A stretch of 64,000 bases of DNA from Labilithrix sp. (GTDB lineage: Bacteria > Myxococcota_A > Polyangia > Polyangiales > Polyangiaceae). Positions 16,600 through 25,460 of this stretch are shown one piece after another. The number at the start of each line of letters is the position of its first letter. Position 1 is the stretch's first letter. Below the pieces are notes generated by a model. The model was not told where the DNA came from and ran no database searches. It worked only from the letters and a program-made list of their open reading frames with translations. A program made the translations under genes and the position numbers. The stretch lies in NCBI GenBank assembly GCA_019637155.1, contig JAHBWE010000004.1, positions 310,001 through 374,000 of the forward strand, written 5' to 3'.

Positions 16600-19500
16600 A
16601 TGATTCCCGGCTTCGGCAAGGAGCAGATCACGCTCGGCAGCGCGCCCGGCAACGACGTCGTCCTCCAGGGGCCGGGCGTCGCGCCTCAGCACGCGCGCAT
16701 CGTCAAGCAAGGCAACAATCTGCAGTTCATCGACAACGGGCAGGCGCCTTCGTACGCGAACGGCGCCCCGGTGCAGCCGAACACGCCCGTCCCGTTCGAT
16801 TTCCGGACGCAGTTCTCGCTCGGCCAGACGCCGGTGCCGCTCTCGCATCCGGCGATCGTGCTGATGACGATGGCGCGCGGCAACGCGACCGCGCCGCCGG
16901 GGCATCTCCTCATCGGGCGCGAGGCGCCGAACGCGTCGCTCGTCATCCACTCCGGCGCGGTGAGCGCGACGCACGCGACCGTGATGATGGACCGGCTGAT
17001 GGTCCAGGATCAGGGCTCGACCTCGGGGACCTACGTCGGCGGGCAGCGCATCCCGCCGAACACGCCGACCCCGATCGATCCGAACGGCGTCGTCGCGTTC
17101 GGTCCGATCCCGGTGCCGGTCTCGCTCCTCGGTCAGCTCGCGCAGGCGGCGATGGCCGGCTTGCCGATCGCGGCGGGCTCGCAGCCGGGGATCATGGTGC
17201 CGGGCTCGCAGCCGAACCTCGCGGGCGCGGCCGCGCCGGCGCCGCAGGCGGCCGCGGCGGGGGCGTCGGGCGGGCACCGCAAGCACCGCACCGTCATCGG
17301 CGAGCTCAACCTCGCGCAGCTCCAGGGTGGTGCGATCACGATCGGTCGAACGCCGGAGAACAAGATCGTCGTCCCGCACCCGCAGGTCTCCGCGCGCCAC
17401 GCGCAGATCCACGATCAGGGCGGGAACCTCTTCCTCGAGGACCTCGGGAGCGGCAACGGCACGTTCGTCCGCGGCCAGCGCATCGCGCGCGGCCAGCGCG
17501 TCCCGGTCCAGAACGGCGAGAAGGTCTTCATCGGCCCGATGCCGCTGGTCATCCAGATCGCCGGCAAGCAGGTCAACGTCGTCATCGAGGACCACTCGGC
17601 AGCGTGGGCGGGGAAGCCGCTCTACGAGATCGAGGCGTGGGACCTCTTCCTCGCGGTGCCGGATCGCGACGACAAGTCGAAGGACAAGATCCTCCTCGAC
17701 CACGTGTCGTTCAAGGCGCTCCCGGGCGACATGATCGCGCTCATGGGTCCGTCCGGCGCCGGCAAGACGACCCTCCTCATGACGTTGAACGGCTACCTCC
17801 CGCCGACGAGCGGACAGGTGCGCATCAACGGCGAGGACCTCTATGCCATCTACGACGCGCTCCGCGGCGTCATCGGCTACGTCCCGCAGGACGACATCGT
17901 CCACCCCGAGCTCACCGTCTTCGAGGCGGTGAAATACTCCGCGCGCTTCCGCCTCCCGAACGACTACTCGGAGGCGGAGATCGACGGCCGCGTCGAGCAG
18001 ACGCTGAAGGACCTCGGTCTCGAGGCGGTGAAGAACCTGCAAATCGGTAAACCGGAGAAGAAGGTCCTCTCCGGCGGCCAGCGCAAGCGCGTCAACATCG
18101 CGCTCGAGCTCGTGACCGATCCCGTCATCCTCTTCCTCGACGAGCCGACCTCCGGCCTCGCGTCGGACGACACGACCGCGCTGATCAACCTCTTGGCCGA
18201 CCTCACGAAGAAGACCGGCAAGACGATCATCATGACGATTCACCAGCCCGCGAAGGACGAATACGAGAAATTCAATCTCGCGTTCATCATGGGCTACGGC
18301 GGTATCCCCACGTATTACGGCCCGACGAGGGACTCGAGCTACGGCTTCTTCGGCTCGCTGATGCGTAATCCGCAATACAGCGGACTACCGACGATGCAGG
18401 GCCGCGTGATCGACAATCCGCGCGACATGTTCGACATGCTCAACATCCGCGAGCGCGTCGTCCACGACCGGATGAAGCAGCAGAACCCGAACGTGCCCCG
18501 TCCCCTCGCGCGCCTCGAGGCGGCGCGGGAGTGGCGCGCGGAGTTCATGCAGCAGAGCAACCCCGTCTTCCAGCAGATGTTCTCGGGGCGCCGCTCGGTC
18601 GGGACCGAGCCAGCCGCGCGCGGCGTCCCGCACCGTCCGAGCGTCGCGCTCTTCGCGCAGCTCATGCTCCTGATGAGCCGCTACTGGAAGGTGAAGGTCC
18701 GCGACCGGGCCGGCGCCGCGATCATGTTCCTCCAGGCGCCGATCATCGGCGTGATGCTCGCGTTCGTCTTCGCGGGGCAGCAGAAGGCGGTGCCGTTCTG
18801 GTGCCTCGGCGCGCTGCAGGAGCTCGGGAAGAAGGTGCAAGGCGGCGCCGGCGGCACGAACGACCTCCTCGAGAAGATGCAGCCGACGCAGGACCACACC
18901 GCGGCGATGTTCTTCGTCGTCGTCTCGGCGGTGTGGTTCGGGACCTCGAACTCGGCGCGCGAGATCGTGACCGAGCGCGCGGTCTACCTGCGCGAGCGCA
19001 TGGTCAACCTGTCGCTCGTCAACTACGTCTTCTCGAAGTACATCATCCTGAGCCTCGTCTGCGTGTTCCAGTGCGCGATCTTGCTCGGGATCGTGTTCTT
19101 CACGCTCGGCTTCCACGGCGGCGCGGCGGCGTTCCTCCTCGAGCTCGTCGTCATCGTCGCGGTGGCGATGAACGCGACCGCGCTCGGGCTCCTCCTCTCC
19201 ACCGCCGTCTCCTCCGCCGAGGCGGCGATGTCGCTCACCCCGATCGCGCTCATCCCGCAGGTCGTCCTCGGCGGCCTCATGGTCCCGATGACGACGAACC
19301 CGATGCTGAAGCCGCTCATGTACGTCATGCCGGCGCGCTGGGGCTTCGAGGGATCGATCGCGCACGAGCGGGTCGCGATCGCCCGTGATCCGGCGTGGTT
19401 CATCAACCTGAACAACCCGACGCTGAACTCGCCGCCCGACTACGTGATCGGCGGCTACTTCCAGTGCGCGCTCGCTCAGGTCGGCTCGGAGCAGCTGAAG

Positions 19501-19620
19501 GGCGCGTGGGGCTTCGTGAACTACCTCGACATCTGGCTCCCGACCACGGTGCTGCTCAGCATGACCGTCCTCATGCTGATCCTCCTCCTCATCCTGCTGA
19601 AGCGCCGCGACCCGGTCTGA
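16600..19620 (+). CDS. FHA-repeat ABC exporter (Rv1747-like)
   Basis: 1006 residues. Three FHA-like modules lead the protein. Module 1 (about 10-60) is degenerate (LGSAPGND, APQHAR). Module 2 (about 105-160) has IGRE, SATHA and GSTSGT, with Ser for the usual Asn. Module 3 (about 245-310) is fully canonical with IGRT, SARHA and GSGNGT. The ABCG/White-type ATPase follows: Walker A GPSGAGKTT at 383, signature LSGGQRKR at 490, Walker B VILFLDEPTSGL. About six membrane helices lie between ~690 and 1000. The order FHA-ATPase-TM matches mycobacterial Rv1747, an exporter phosphorylated by the kinase PknF. Here a Ser/Thr kinase gene lies convergent only 16 bases downstream, so phospho-control of export is a reasonable inference. 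Confidence 0.92.
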   Translation: MIPGFGKEQITLGSAPGNDVVLQGPGVAPQHARIVKQGNNLQFIDNGQAPSYANGAPVQPNTPVPFDFRTQFSLGQTPVPLSHPAIVLMTMARGNATAPPGHLLIGREAPNASLVIHSGAVSATHATVMMDRLMVQDQGSTSGTYVGGQRIPPNTPTPIDPNGVVAFGPIPVPVSLLGQLAQAAMAGLPIAAGSQPGIMVPGSQPNLAGAAAPAPQAAAAGASGGHRKHRTVIGELNLAQLQGGAITIGRTPENKIVVPHPQVSARHAQIHDQGGNLFLEDLGSGNGTFVRGQRIARGQRVPVQNGEKVFIGPMPLVIQIAGKQVNVVIEDHSAAWAGKPLYEIEAWDLFLAVPDRDDKSKDKILLDHVSFKALPGDMIALMGPSGAGKTTLLMTLNGYLPPTSGQVRINGEDLYAIYDALRGVIGYVPQDDIVHPELTVFEAVKYSARFRLPNDYSEAEIDGRVEQTLKDLGLEAVKNLQIGKPEKKVLSGGQRKRVNIALELVTDPVILFLDEPTSGLASDDTTALINLLADLTKKTGKTIIMTIHQPAKDEYEKFNLAFIMGYGGIPTYYGPTRDSSYGFFGSLMRNPQYSGLPTMQGRVIDNPRDMFDMLNIRERVVHDRMKQQNPNVPRPLARLEAAREWRAEFMQQSNPVFQQMFSGRRSVGTEPAARGVPHRPSVALFAQLMLLMSRYWKVKVRDRAGAAIMFLQAPIIGVMLAFVFAGQQKAVPFWCLGALQELGKKVQGGAGGTNDLLEKMQPTQDHTAAMFFVVVSAVWFGTSNSAREIVTERAVYLRERMVNLSLVNYVFSKYIILSLVCVFQCAILLGIVFFTLGFHGGAAAFLLELVVIVAVAMNATALGLLLSTAVSSAEAAMSLTPIALIPQVVLGGLMVPMTTNPMLKPLMYVMPARWGFEGSIAHERVAIARDPAWFINLNNPTLNSPPDYVIGGYFQCALAQVGSEQLKGAWGFVNYLDIWLPTTVLLSMTVLMLILLLILLKRRDPV

Positions 19621-19636
19621 GCTGGTCTGAGCGCGC

Positions 19637-21151
19637 CTACTTCCAGACCTTGATCGGTCCGGCGAGATCGCCGGGCTTGCTCGGGGGCGTCGCCGGAGCG
19701 GGGGCCGCGCCGCCGGCGCCGCTCGAGTCGGCGGGCTTGGGGCGCCGCTTCTTCTTCTTCTGCGCGTCGGGCTTCGTGTTGTCCTCGACGTCGCCGACGT
19801 CGATGATCGGCGTCGACGGCGTCACGGTCGTGGCCGTCGGGACGGCGGTGCTGGAGCCGAGCGGCGCGTTGTCGAGCTCCGTCGTGCCGGGGTCGTCGGC
19901 CGCGCTCTTCTTTCCCCAGTCGTCGTCCTTCGGCGCGTCGTCGTGCAGCGCGTAGACGACGCCGCCGCCGAGGATGACGACCGCGCCCGCCGCGATGAAG
20001 AGGGCGCGCATCGCGCCGCCGCCGCTCGAGCGCCGGCTCCGCTGCTGCATCGCGATCTCGTCGACGTCGATGAGCGACATCCGCCGCGCGGGTCCGGTCT
20101 CGTTCGGGCCGGCGAAGGCGAGGGGGGGAGGGGAGTTCGTCGACCGGACCGGGGTGCCGAGGTCGTCGGGGTCGGGATCGATCGGGAGCGCGCGGCGCGA
20201 GGCGGTGACGTACTCGGGCGGATCGCCGAGGGGGACGAACCAGGCGAGGCACTCCGCGACGTCGTAGTGTTTGTCGGGCGCGCCCATCTCGACGAGGGCG
20301 AGCTCGATCGCGTTCTGCATCTCGGCCGCGTCGCCGAAGCGGTTCTCGGGGCGGCGCGCGAGGGCGCGGCGGAGGATCCACTGCACCGGCTCCGGCAGGT
20401 CGTCCGGGACGTAGACCGGGTTGGTCGACATCAACGCGTTGATGATCGCCATCTCGTTCGGACCTTCGAACGGGGCGCGACCGGTGAGCAACTGGTAGAG
20501 GACGGCGCCGACGCTGAAGAGGTCCGCGCGCCGGTCGATCTCGCGCTCGAGTGCCTGCTCGGGCGCCATGTAGCGGACCTTGCCCTTGAGCCCCCCGACC
20601 ATCGACTCCTCCGTGTTCGTCGCGAGATCGCGCGCCTTCGCGACGCCGAAGTCGATGATCTTCGAGACGCCGTCGCGCGCGACGAGGACGTTGTGCGGGG
20701 AGATATCGCGATGGACGAGGCCGAGGTGATGCCCGTCGTCGCCGCAGAGCTCGTGGGCGGCGTGGAGGCCGCCGCACATGTCGCTCCCGATCCGGAGCGC
20801 GATGCTGGGGGGGACCCGTTCGCCGGTCTCGACCACCGCCTTGGCGACGTCGCGGAGGGAGAAGCCGTCGACCCATTCCATGACGAAGAACGGGACGTCG
20901 TCGTGGATGCCGACGTCGTAGAGGCGGACCACGTTCGGGTGGTCCAGCGCGGCGGCGAGGCTCGCCTCCTTCACGAACATCCCGCAGACGGCGGGGTCCC
21001 GCGCGAACTGGGGCGAGACCGTCTTGACCGCGTAGAGCTGGTTCGGATCGTCGTAAGGATGGGCGAGCCAGACCGTGCCCATGCCCCCTTCTCCGAGCAT
21101 TTGCACGAGCTGGTACCGACCGACCCTTTGGCCGTTCGCGATACTGCCCAT
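19637..21151 (-). CDS. Membrane-anchored Ser/Thr protein kinase (PknB/Hanks type)
   Basis: 504 residues. The kinase domain spans about 12-285: glycine loop GEGGMGTVW, catalytic Lys43 in YAVK, HRDISPHN with Asp149, DFG at 167-169, and MAPEQ. The HRDISPHN variant, instead of HRDLKPEN, is typical of myxobacterial kinases. A proline-rich segment follows, then one membrane helix near 380-401 (LFIAAGAVVILGGGVVYAL), and a Ser/Thr/Pro/Lys-rich extracytoplasmic tail without a recognisable sensor domain. It converges on the FHA-ABC exporter gene and is the obvious kinase partner of the FHA proteins and the PP2C phosphatase upstream. Its start faces the Mur-ligase gene, with 133 bases for divergent promoters. 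Confidence 0.94.
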   Translation of the reverse strand: MGSIANGQRVGRYQLVQMLGEGGMGTVWLAHPYDDPNQLYAVKTVSPQFARDPAVCGMFVKEASLAAALDHPNVVRLYDVGIHDDVPFFVMEWVDGFSLRDVAKAVVETGERVPPSIALRIGSDMCGGLHAAHELCGDDGHHLGLVHRDISPHNVLVARDGVSKIIDFGVAKARDLATNTEESMVGGLKGKVRYMAPEQALEREIDRRADLFSVGAVLYQLLTGRAPFEGPNEMAIINALMSTNPVYVPDDLPEPVQWILRRALARRPENRFGDAAEMQNAIELALVEMGAPDKHYDVAECLAWFVPLGDPPEYVTASRRALPIDPDPDDLGTPVRSTNSPPPLAFAGPNETGPARRMSLIDVDEIAMQQRSRRSSGGGAMRALFIAAGAVVILGGGVVYALHDDAPKDDDWGKKSAADDPGTTELDNAPLGSSTAVPTATTVTPSTPIIDVGDVEDNTKPDAQKKKKRRPKPADSSGAGGAAPAPATPPSKPGDLAGPIKVWK

Positions 21152-21284
21152 CTCCCGTTGATGGTGACCCGTCTGTCTCCCGGCGCCAAGCCTTTCCGCT
21201 CTCCGTTCCGCTCCGGCTGGACGACCGGTTGTAGGTGCGGGAAGGACACGGCCCGCCGCCCGCGGCGCCGGTTAGACTCGGACG

Positions 21285-22484
21285 ATGAACCGCGTTCCGA
21301 CCCCGCCGGCGTGGGCGGCGAAGCTCTTCACCGTCGGGGTCACGGGGACGAACGGCAAGACGACGACGACGGCGTGGGTCGCGGCCGCGCTGCGGACGCT
21401 CTCGACGCCGGTCGCGCGCGCGACGACGGTCGGCTTCTTCCTCGACGACGTGCCGCTCGAGATCGAGAAGAGCTACGACGGCTTCTTGAAGGGGATGCGC
21501 GCCTGCGTCGATCGCGGCGGCACCCACGCGGCGACGGAGCTGACGAGCGAGGCGCTCGCCCGCGGGTTCGCGCGCGCGTGGCCGTGCCGCGTCGGCGTCT
21601 TCACGAACCTCACCCACGATCACCTCGACGCCCACGGGTCGCCGGAGCACTACCTCGCGAGCAAGGCTCAGCTCTTCGTCTCGCTGCCGCCCGGCGGCAC
21701 CGCCGTGCTCAACGCGAGCGACGAGAACTACCCGCTCTTGAAGGAGGTCACGCCGCAGGGGGTGCTCCATCGTTCGTACGCGGTCCCGTCGCGCGGCGCG
21801 GTGCAGGGCGAGCCCGACATCGTCGCGACGTCGATCGCGATCGACTGGGCGGGCACGCGGATCGCGTGCAAGGTGAAGGATCCGTCGCTCCCGGCCGAGC
21901 TCCGCGTCCGCGCGATCGGCGCCGTGTACGCGGAGAACGCGCTCGCGGCGCTCCTCGGCGCGGTCGCCGCCGGCGCGGACCCGCGCGCCGCCGCCGACGC
22001 GATCGCGGCCGCGCCCGCGCCGCCGGGCCGCTTCGAGGTCATCCACGAGCGGCCCTGGGTCGTCGTCGACTACGCGCACTCCCCCGACGCGCTCGCGCGC
22101 ACGGTCGCGATCGCGCGCGAGCTCGCGGGCAGGTCGCGCCTCTTCGTCGTCTTCGGCGCGGGCGGCAAGCGCGACAAGGACAAGCGCGGCCCGATGGGCG
22201 AAGCGGCGCGCCCCGCCGACGTGGTGCTCCTCACGACCGACAACCCGCGCGACGAAGACCCGTCCGCGATCTGCCGCGCGATCGCGGAGGGCCTCACCGG
22301 ACACGCGGGCGTCCGCACGGAGCTCGATCGCGCGAAGGCGATCGCGGCCGCGATCCGCGAGGCGTCACCGGACGACGTCGTGCTGATCGCGGGCAAGGGC
22401 CACGAGACCGAGATGACGGTCGGCGCGGAGGTCCGGCATTTCTCCGACGTCGAGGCGGCCCGCACGGCGCTCTCAGCGCGCTGA
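21285..22484 (+). CDS. MurE-like Mur ligase lacking the N-terminal UDP-binding domain
   Basis: 399 residues, beginning almost at the ATP-binding loop (GVTGTNGKTTTTAW at 18-31). Central-domain motifs follow (TNLTHDHLDAHGSPEHY, ASKAQLF), then the C-terminal domain with GRFEVI, VDYAHSPDAL, VVFGAGGKRDKDKRGPMG, TTDNPRDEDP and IAGKGHE. DNPR is the motif that in MurE reads the third-position amino acid, meso-diaminopimelate in most Gram-negatives. Full MurE is about 490 residues; the missing ~90 are domain 1, which holds the UDP part of the substrate. No in-frame coding is seen upstream, since the kinase promoter is there. It may be a paralogue with a different or UDP-free substrate. Confidence 0.85.
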   Translation: MNRVPTPPAWAAKLFTVGVTGTNGKTTTTAWVAAALRTLSTPVARATTVGFFLDDVPLEIEKSYDGFLKGMRACVDRGGTHAATELTSEALARGFARAWPCRVGVFTNLTHDHLDAHGSPEHYLASKAQLFVSLPPGGTAVLNASDENYPLLKEVTPQGVLHRSYAVPSRGAVQGEPDIVATSIAIDWAGTRIACKVKDPSLPAELRVRAIGAVYAENALAALLGAVAAGADPRAAADAIAAAPAPPGRFEVIHERPWVVVDYAHSPDALARTVAIARELAGRSRLFVVFGAGGKRDKDKRGPMGEAARPADVVLLTTDNPRDEDPSAICRAIAEGLTGHAGVRTELDRAKAIAAAIREASPDDVVLIAGKGHETEMTVGAEVRHFSDVEAARTALSAR

Positions 22485-22541
22485 ACGAGACGGCCGCGTT
22501 TGCATGTGCCGCGAGGGCGCGGCAAGAACGGAGGGACCCTG

Positions 22542-23136
22542 TTGGCTCGTCGTTCGCTTCTCTTCGTCGCCGTCGCCGTCGCCGCGGTGGGCTGTTCGGT
22601 CCCGTCGTCCCCGCTCCCGCGCGCGTGGGACGAGTCGCCGGGTGCCGCGACGGGCTGAAGGTTGCAGGCTACAAGTTTCAGTCGGCATCCCGCATCCGGT
22701 GCTCCTCTACCGCGGCCCCACCGGCGTCACGTACGACCCGCCGGCGCTGCTCGACTGCACGCTTGCGCAGGTCGAGGCGATCGTGCAGGAGGAGGCCGCG
22801 ATGCACCTCGGCTCGAAGGTGGTCCGCATCGCGAACGCCGGCGCGTACGCCTGCCGGCCGCGCAACTTCCGGAAGGGCGCGTCGCTCAGCGCGCACGCCT
22901 TCGGCAGCGCGCTCGACCTCACGGCTTTTCATCCCGCGAAGGGCACGCCGGCGGTGATCGACCGCGACTACTCGGGCACGAACGAAGCCCGCCGCGCGTT
23001 CCTGCGCGCGGTCTACACCCGTCTCCGCGCGCACGAGGCAGACCTCACCTACGTCGTCGGCCCCGCCTTCAACGCGCAACACCACAACCACTTCCACCTC
23101 GACCGCGGCGGCTGGTCCTTCTGGGGTCAGCGCTAG
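22542..23136 (+). pseudogene. Extensin-like (DUF/PF06904-type) lipoprotein, interrupted by two frameshifts
   Basis: The reading appears to pass through three frames. A GGAGGG six bases before a TTG at 22542 starts a clear lipoprotein signal (ARRSLLFVAVAVAAVGC, then SVPSSPLPRAW) that stops at 22658. A second frame supplies CRDGLKVAGYKFQ around 22643-22681. The third frame runs to 23136 with GIPHPVLLYRGPTGVTY, ALLDC, AYACRPR, SLSAHAFGSALDL and HHNHFHLDRG. The last motifs are the extensin-like C-terminal domain, whose His/Asp residues suggest a zinc-dependent peptidoglycan amidase-like fold. Both frame changes equal the loss of one base. Either the gene is decayed or the assembly has two single-base errors. 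It follows the Mur-ligase gene by 57 bases, which suits a cell-wall role. Confidence 0.6.
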
Positions 23137-23232
23137 GGCGGCCGCTCCACCTCGCCCGCGGCTGGTCGTTATGGGGGCGGCTGCTCCCAACGCTGGACGC
23201 GAGCTCCACCGGCGTGCGTCTGGGGAGCAGCG

Positions 23233-23988
23233 TTAGAGCGGCACGAAGCGGATGTACTCGGGGGCGACGTCGACGTCGTGAACGATCGTGGGGCATTGCG
23301 TGCTCGCGTGCGAGCCCGTGATCACGATCTCCACCGTGATGCTGGGCGCGTCGAACGGGCCGAGCGTGCGCGCCGCGAGCTCCGCCGGGCCTGCTCCGCA
23401 GCTCTGGCATCGCAGGCCCCACGCGTCGTCGGCTTGGACGATGTTGCTGCCTTCGTGGCGGACGGCGATCGTCCACTTCGCGACCTGGGTGTTCTCGCCG
23501 CCAAAGCTTCCGTTGGCCTTGGCGCTCAGGTGCCTCCATTTGTAGTCGACGCGGTATTTCGCGCCGACCGTGAGCGGCCCGAAGGTGCGCTTCGCGTAGA
23601 ACCCGTCCGACCGATGGCCTCGGGTGTCGGCCGGCCCCGAGTTGAAGTGGAGCATGTCGTCGACGACGATCCTCGTGTCGTCGCACGTGGCCGCCGCGAC
23701 AAGCGTGCACGGCGACACGCACGGACCGCAACAGTCCATCGTGCTCGTGCCGTCGCGGTTGCTGATCGACCACCCGTTCGGGTCGTTCCCCTCCCACGCG
23801 AGCCCGCCGCCGGTCGCGCCGCCGCCGTCGCTCGGTCCGCCGTCGCTCGCGGTGTTGCCGCCATCGCTCGCGGTACTGCCGGCGTCGTCCGTGCTCCCCG
23901 CCTCCCGCGGCTCCGGCGTCGTGGTCTGTTCCGCCTCGAACGGCGTGCACGCGGCGAGCGCGGTGGCGGCGGCGAGCGCGCGCCTCAA
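23233..23988 (-). CDS. Cys-containing exported lipoprotein, unknown function
   Basis: About 251 residues from a TTG at 23988 that overlaps the upstream gene's stop as TTGA. The short start region (RRALAAATALAACTPFE) is a lipoprotein signal with Cys near 14. A Thr/Ser/Asp/Gly-rich linker follows (DGGNTASDGG), typical of myxobacterial surface lipoproteins. The globular part is beta-rich with Cys pairs (DCCGPCVSPC, CQSCGAG) and ends in EYIRFVPL. It could be a carbohydrate-binding or jelly-roll-like domain, but no family was recognised. It is the third gene of a coupled minus-strand unit after the MBL-fold protein and a small membrane protein. Confidence 0.68.
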   Translation of the reverse strand: MRRALAAATALAACTPFEAEQTTTPEPREAGSTDDAGSTASDGGNTASDGGPSDGGGATGGGLAWEGNDPNGWSISNRDGTSTMDCCGPCVSPCTLVAAATCDDTRIVVDDMLHFNSGPADTRGHRSDGFYAKRTFGPLTVGAKYRVDYKWRHLSAKANGSFGGENTQVAKWTIAVRHEGSNIVQADDAWGLRCQSCGAGPAELAARTLGPFDAPSITVEIVITGSHASTQCPTIVHDVDVAPEYIRFVPL

Positions 23989-24335
23989 TCGATCTTCTCC
24001 GTCTTCGGCGGCGGGATCGGCGGGACCTTCGCGGGGGGCGTGCCGTTGCCCTCCGGGCCCGCGTGCGTGATCCACCACGCGCTCAGGAACGCGAGGAGGA
24101 GGAACGCGAAGAGGAAGAGGAGCTTCGCGCTCGGGTCGGGCTCGATCCGCTCGCGCAGCAGCTTCGCCGCCGCCCTCACCGCGTCGTCGTCCGTGCTCGC
24201 GGCGAGCTTCGGCGCGCCCTCGCGCACGGTAGCGTAGTCGCCGCGCGCGAAGGCAAGGACGAGGCGATCGAGCTCCTCGTGCTTCGGGAAGTCCTTGGCG
24301 AACGCGGGCTGACCCCACGCGGCGGGATCGTTCAC
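23985..24335 (-). CDS. Small single-pass membrane protein
   Basis: 116 residues from a GTG at 24335 overlapping the MBL-gene stop (GTGA). The N-terminal ~75 residues look soluble and helical (EELDRLVLAFARGDYATVREGAPKL), resembling a short repeat of the kind seen in tetratricopeptide-like helices. A single hydrophobic helix (LLFLFAFLLLAFLSAWWIT) lies near 72-90, followed by a Pro/Lys tail. No family recognised. Overlaps on both sides show it is translated together with its neighbours. Confidence 0.68.
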   Translation of the reverse strand: MNDPAAWGQPAFAKDFPKHEELDRLVLAFARGDYATVREGAPKLAASTDDDAVRAAAKLLRERIEPDPSAKLLFLFAFLLLAFLSAWWITHAGPEGNGTPPAKVPPIPPPKTEKID

Positions 24336-25411
24336 GCGGCCGACGCCCGTCCGCCGCGGGCCGCGGGCCGCGCGACCTCACCGTGCGTGAGGTGACCATG
24401 AACGACGGTGGGCGAGAGGCCCGGCGCGAGGAGGCTCGGCGTGACCTCGCTCGACGGGAACATCTGCACGAACGCGGGCGCGCGGTGGAGGCGATCGACG
24501 ATGATGCGCTCGAGCGCCATCGACGTGTACTGCACCGCGCCGAGCTCGGGCGTGTTCGCGTTGAGCACGAGGTCGAGGTCCTGCTTCTTGCACGTGAACG
24601 CGAGCCCCTTGATCTTGCTCGCGAGCGGCGACCAGTTGTCGGCGCAGGTGCCGTTCTCGCTGATGCCCCACACCCCGGACTCCGTGTTGAGGAACAGCGT
24701 CTGGTTGCCGGACGTGTGGCCCGGCGTGCGCAGGAGCATCACGCCGTCGCCGAGCTGGAGGTCGTCCTCGGTGAGGAGCACGTGGTCGGTCCGCACGCCC
24801 TGCTTGCCGTCGCGCACGAACCACGCGCGCTGGAAGGGGTGGAGGTCGTCCCAGTCGGCCCACTCGTTCTTCGGCGCGAGGAGCGTCGCGTTCGGGAACC
24901 GCGGCGCGAACGCCCCGTCGGACGTGCCGAGGAGCCGCCGGAGGTCCTGGGTGTGAAAATGGTCAAAGGCGATATAGTCGATATTATATGGTTTTATGCC
25001 AAGCTCCGCGAGCTGCTCCTCGAGCGGGGCGAAGCGCTTCGCCATCCGCTCGCTGATCGTCACGCCGACCTGCTCGATGATGCGCGCGAAGAACGGCGTC
25101 GCGCGCGCGCCGTCGATGTCGGTCGGGTTGAAGAGGAGGTGCTTCAGCTCGCCCTGCTCGAAGAACTGCACCAGCGTACAGCGGTGGGTCATCGTGACGA
25201 GCGGCGCCGGCGCGATCGCCGCCGCCCAGAACGCGTAGCGCGTCGGATACGCGAGCGTCGTGAGCGGCAGCGTCCGCACCGCGACGCAGCGCGGCCCTCC
25301 CGCGAAGCGCTCGCGCAGCCCCTCCGCCGCGCGCTTCACCGCGCGGAGCTGCGGCCCGTGCCCGCTCGTGCGCCAGGCCTCGTCGAGATCGCGGATGCGC
25401 ATCAACGTCAT
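24332..25411 (-). CDS. Metallo-beta-lactamase-fold hydrolase
   Basis: About 359 residues from the ATG at 25411; an upstream in-frame ATG at 25522 would add 37 residues and overlap the divergent methylase start, so the shorter form is preferred. The metal-binding motif HxHxxD reads HFHTQD, preceded by IDYIAFD. The second metal His is in LLRTPGHTSGNQTLFL, and a further His lies near the end (VVHGHLTHGE). The approximately 110-residue N-terminal extension (LPLTTLAYPTRYAFWAA) is not part of the basic fold and may bind substrate or mediate dimers. Substrate unknown. It heads a three-gene coupled unit and is divergent from the methylase operon, with 49 bases between starts. Confidence 0.85.
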   Translation of the reverse strand: MTLMRIRDLDEAWRTSGHGPQLRAVKRAAEGLRERFAGGPRCVAVRTLPLTTLAYPTRYAFWAAAIAPAPLVTMTHRCTLVQFFEQGELKHLLFNPTDIDGARATPFFARIIEQVGVTISERMAKRFAPLEEQLAELGIKPYNIDYIAFDHFHTQDLRRLLGTSDGAFAPRFPNATLLAPKNEWADWDDLHPFQRAWFVRDGKQGVRTDHVLLTEDDLQLGDGVMLLRTPGHTSGNQTLFLNTESGVWGISENGTCADNWSPLASKIKGLAFTCKKQDLDLVLNANTPELGAVQYTSMALERIIVDRLHRAPAFVQMFPSSEVTPSLLAPGLSPTVVHGHLTHGEVARPAARGGRASAA

Positions 25412-25460
25412 GCGCGAGAGCCTACCAGCCTGCGCGGACCGTGGTAGCGTCGCACGGCGA

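Noticed and set aside
14086..18375. A 1,429-codon open frame on the minus strand across the ABC genes
   Set aside because: Its translation is Arg/Ala/Glu-rich shadow sequence antisense to genes with intact ABC and FHA motifs; such frames are expected in this high-GC codon usage.
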